NCBI RefSeq assembly: GCF_030684185.1
Contig: NZ_JAUXOY010000022.1
Span: 1-51,268, forward strand
Origin: Methylotenera sp.
GTDB lineage: Bacteria > Pseudomonadota > Gammaproteobacteria > Burkholderiales > Methylophilaceae
Direction: 5' to 3'
DNA length: 51,268 nt
The number at the start of each line of letters is the position of its first letter. Position 1 is the first letter of the stretch. Position numbers and translations under genes: made by a program. The notes under the pieces are model-generated. The model was not told where the DNA came from and searched no databases. It was given only the letters and a program-made list of their open reading frames with translations. Below, one piece after another: positions 48,813 through 51,268 of the stretch.

Positions 48813-49295
48813 TTATATGTGGGTATAAGTAATATAACTAAATGGCAACCCTTGCGCTGAAATATGTGTTTCGCGCGAGGTTTCTTGCCAATGCTTTAAA
48901 TCAACTACAGGGAAAAATGCATCCCCATCAACGGTCAAATCTACCTCAGTAACATATAGTTTATCCGCAAGTTTTAACCCATCTTGATACAACTCAGCAC
49001 CACCAATCACAAAAGCTTCATCATCGTTTTGGCATAATACTAAAGCGTCTTCCAGCGAATGCGCTATCAGCGCACCTTCAAGCTTGTAATGTTTATTACG
49101 TGTCACAATAACGGTGGTGCGCCCAGGCAACAAACGCCCCAGCGACTCATAGGTTTTACGCCCCATAATAATATGATGACCCATAGTAAGCGCACGGAAG
49201 CGCTTGAGGTCTTCTGGCAGGTGCCAAGGTAGGGTATTGTTAATACCAATCACGTTGTTTTTAGCAATCGCTACAATAAGTGAAAGTGCTTTCAT
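48813..49295 (-). CDS. folA: Dihydrofolate reductase
   Basis: FolA reduces dihydrofolate to tetrahydrofolate with NADPH. It has 160 aa: LIVAIAKNNVIGINNTLPWHLPEDLKRF at the N-terminus (Met20-type loop and catalytic acid in LPWHLPEDLK), then HHIIMGRKTYESLGRLLPGR, and AFVIGGAELYQ. The gene is single, convergent with the decarboxylase across the MITE and divergent from the histidine kinase. Confidence 0.95.
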   Translation of the reverse strand: MKALSLIVAIAKNNVIGINNTLPWHLPEDLKRFRALTMGHHIIMGRKTYESLGRLLPGRTTVIVTRNKHYKLEGALIAHSLEDALVLCQNDDEAFVIGGAELYQDGLKLADKLYVTEVDLTVDGDAFFPVVDLKHWQETSRETHISAQGLPFSYITYTHI

Positions 49296-49397
49296 TGGAG
49301 TATTATACTAGGCTTGTCCAATAGTTTTAACAGCCAAATATTTTAACCTCTGGTAACTTAGCTAATTGTATTTACTTAAAAACATCACTATATCCAC

Positions 49398-50852
49398 TTG
49401 CAAATCACTTATCCAAAATCATTTTTAAAACTGCTGCTGATTGGCTTTGCGCTGGCAATGTTGCCATTATTGGTAGTCTTTGTGAATGCAAACATTTACT
49501 TTGGCAAGCTGACCAAGCAAAGTTTGTTTAACATGTCACAAGCAGTTGAAACAACACGTTCAAGCCGAATTCTGCTTGAAGAACTTGCGGTGATGGAACG
49601 CAGTGCGCGCCAGTATTTTGTGCTGCATGATAAGTTATTATTTGAAAATTATGTAAATGCACATGATAGATTCAGTTACGCCATCAACACGTTATTATCG
49701 CTTCCAATCTCAAAATCACTGCAGCCTCAATTGCTTGCGTTAGCTAAGCAAGAAAATAATCTATTCAATTCAATAAATGATGATAAAAATTCAAGCTTCG
49801 ACCAAAGTATGGTTAATGCTTTCACCAATTTAACCAACCAAGGTTATAAAATAACCGAACAAAATAACCGCTTGATTGACCAAGAATCGGCCCTGTTTAA
49901 AACCAAAGTTGTACACACTCAACAATTACTGTTTTGGCAGACACTTACACTAATACCGTTAGCGGTGCTAATAGCTGGCTTGATTACATGGATGATTGCA
50001 AGACCCATACGCCGCATGGACGCAGCCATACACCAGCTTGGCAGGGGTGACTATGAACATGAAATAGAAATTAACGGGCCTGGTGATTTGCGCCAGCTTG
50101 GTGCAAGACTCAACTGGTTACGTCTCGCGTTAAAAGACTTGCATCAGCAAAAGCAGCGATTCTTGCAACAAGCCTCACATGAACTTAAAACACCGCTAAC
50201 CGCCATTCGCGAAGCTAGCGAGCTGCTGAATGATGGCATCGCCGGAAAGCTCAATCAAACACAAAGTGAAGTTGTACACATATTACGGGAAAACAGCTTA
50301 CGACTTCAAAAAATGATTGAGAACCTGCTGTACTATACAGAAATTCAGTTTAATTCTTCAGAATACCAATCTAGCTCATCAGAACCAAAACTAATACAAC
50401 AATCACTAAGTGCGCTAGTAAGCGAAATCTTACATGCCTACGAGCTGACAATTTCACAAAAAAATATTACTGTAATTAACTCAACTGATGACATTATCAT
50501 GCATGTGGATATTGAAAAATTACGCACAATATTAGATAACTTAATTTCAAATGCTGTTAAATTTACGCCTAATAATGGCGAAATTATGATTGATGCCAGT
50601 CAATCGAAATCTATGCTTATCATTGAGGTTAAAGATACGGGACAAGGTATTAGCCAGGCCAATTTAATCGGAATTTTCGAACCTTTTTATCGCGGTGAAC
50701 AACCTAATAGCAGCCTGGTAGCAGGTAGTGGTTTGGGCTTATTTATAGCAAAAGAAGCAGTTGATGCACTTAAAGGTGAAATTAAGCTAGCACCATCGCA
50801 AATTGGTGCACATTTTATTTTACGCTTACCATTACAGCATCCTGCCGCATAA
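49398..50852 (+). CDS. Sensor histidine kinase, GlrK/QseE-like
   Basis: This 484-aa membrane kinase has two membrane helices (about 10-30 and 175-197) around a helical periplasmic sensor (RSARQYFVLHDKLLFENY). A HAMP domain (about 200-250) is followed by HisKA with the phospho-His H261 in QASHELKTPLTAIREASELL, and HATPase with N box DNLISNAVKFTP, G1 VKDTGQGISQ and G2 GSGLGLFIAKE. It starts at TTG (MQITYPKSFLKLLLIGFALA); no ATG fits. In relatives it pairs with the GlrR regulator and a QseG lipoprotein; the kinase is followed by a short lipoprotein gene but no GlrR is visible. Confidence 0.9.
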   Translation: MQITYPKSFLKLLLIGFALAMLPLLVVFVNANIYFGKLTKQSLFNMSQAVETTRSSRILLEELAVMERSARQYFVLHDKLLFENYVNAHDRFSYAINTLLSLPISKSLQPQLLALAKQENNLFNSINDDKNSSFDQSMVNAFTNLTNQGYKITEQNNRLIDQESALFKTKVVHTQQLLFWQTLTLIPLAVLIAGLITWMIARPIRRMDAAIHQLGRGDYEHEIEINGPGDLRQLGARLNWLRLALKDLHQQKQRFLQQASHELKTPLTAIREASELLNDGIAGKLNQTQSEVVHILRENSLRLQKMIENLLYYTEIQFNSSEYQSSSSEPKLIQQSLSALVSEILHAYELTISQKNITVINSTDDIIMHVDIEKLRTILDNLISNAVKFTPNNGEIMIDASQSKSMLIIEVKDTGQGISQANLIGIFEPFYRGEQPNSSLVAGSGLGLFIAKEAVDALKGEIKLAPSQIGAHFILRLPLQHPAA

Positions 50853-50871
50853 CCCTATTGCTTTGGTCTAT

Positions 50872-51171
50872 ATGAAAACATTTAACTTATTTATCACTTT
50901 TTTTCTTTGCTTAACTTCTGTTGCATGTGTGAACTCTGCGGTAAAACAAACTGCAAGTAGAAATTCAACTGGAAATATAGGCGAAGTAATAAAAACCTTT
51001 ACAAGAAGTAATGATGCCAATGAGTTCTTAAATTTCGCTGATTTATATTCTAACTTACCAGTTGAAGCGCAAAAACAAGAACTCACAGCTACAAATCAGG
51101 CATTAGCTGACAACCCCAATGATCTATTAGGGGTGAACGCAGAAAACGGAAAAAATTGTACGTTAAGCTAA
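50872..51171 (+). CDS. Short QseG-like lipoprotein, 99 aa, possibly truncated
   Basis: The ATG at 50872 gives MKTFNLFITFFLCLTSVAC, a lipoprotein signal with lipobox SVAC (Cys19). A helical region follows (NIGEVIKTFTRSNDANEFLNFADLY, then SNLPVEAQKQELTATNQAL). Position right after the GlrK-like kinase suggests a QseG-type partner. It is shorter than E. coli QseG (about 237 aa) and ends NGKNCTLS, which does not look like a conserved terminus, so it may have been cut by the recombinase-bearing element downstream. Confidence 0.6.
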   Translation: MKTFNLFITFFLCLTSVACVNSAVKQTASRNSTGNIGEVIKTFTRSNDANEFLNFADLYSNLPVEAQKQELTATNQALADNPNDLLGVNAENGKNCTLS

Positions 51172-51183
51172 ATTCATCACACT

Positions 51184-51268
51184 TTATCGGGTTTTTGCTA
51201 ACAAACGCACAACCGTTGACGGATGTACCTGAAATAACCTGGCAGCATCAGCACCTGTTTTTTGGCCA
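51184..51268 (-). CDS. Serine recombinase (resolvase/invertase), C-terminal fragment
   Basis: The frame enters from the right window edge on the minus strand and ends at TAA (51184-51186). The visible residues include GADAARLFQVHPSTVVRLL and then AKTR, matching the C-terminal helix-turn-helix of Hin/resolvase recombinases. The gene is partial only because of the window edge. It is tail to tail with the lipoprotein gene, 12 bases apart, and marks the start of a mobile segment. Confidence 0.7.
   Translation of the reverse strand, partial: GQKTGADAARLFQVHPSTVVRLLAKTR

Overview
The window looks like a Betaproteobacterial chromosome, most probably an obligate methylotroph of the Methylophilaceae (Methylotenera/Methylophilus group). 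The reasons are the moderately low GC content, the leuC-entericidin-leuD-leuB-asd-fimV order, the smpB/ratA/ratB cluster, guaB-guaA, and zwf with pgl (the oxidative branch used by the dissimilatory RuMP cycle). The organism call is inference from gene content; no 16S gene is present.

Layout. (1) 1-3.4 kb is accessory DNA downstream of fimV. It holds two 19-bp repeats that resemble Tn7/Tn5053-type transposase binding sites, an unrecognised 220-aa gene, a DEDDh exonuclease, and convergent to it a 601-aa zinc-ribbon transposase-like gene whose ribosome binding site lies in a hairpin. (2) 3.5-11.9 kb (minus strand) carries leucine biosynthesis (leuC, leuD, leuB), a tiny entericidin lipoprotein overlapping leuD, asd, fimV, yajQ and ppnP. 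(3) 12.0-14.4 kb is the dTDP-rhamnose operon rfbD-rfbA-rfbC without rfbB. (4) 14.4-17.7 kb is an AT-rich remnant of an integrated island: two orphan small genes, a YefM/YoeB toxin-antitoxin pair and a frameshifted P4-type integrase beside the 3' end of ssrA (tmRNA). (5) 17.7-24 kb carries tmRNA, recQ, an NTF2-like protein, an OmpA-family porin, smpB, ratA, ratB and a DUF4124 protein; both tmRNA and its partner SmpB are here. (6) 24-31 kb carries a GntR regulator divergent from guaB, then guaA, a Gre-like factor, a nitroreductase and the ABC-F protein YbiT. (7) 31-36.5 kb holds a structured leader with a 47-aa membrane protein, then a tripartite TolC/MacA/MacB-type exporter in which MacB is split into ATPase and permease. 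(8) 36.6-42.3 kb carries typA and two RhlE-type DEAD-box helicases. (9) 42.4-48.6 kb carries pgl, a dienelactone hydrolase, zwf, dcd and an AdiA-type amino acid decarboxylase. (10) 48.6-51.3 kb carries a 145-bp MITE, folA, a GlrK/QseE-like histidine kinase, a short QseG-like lipoprotein and the C-terminus of a serine recombinase cut by the window edge.

The most unusual parts are the left accessory block, the structured leader before the 47-aa gene, the MITE, and the right edge, where a recombinase lies where glrR would be expected. None of these is proven to be a new system from sequence alone; the left block is the best candidate for follow-up.
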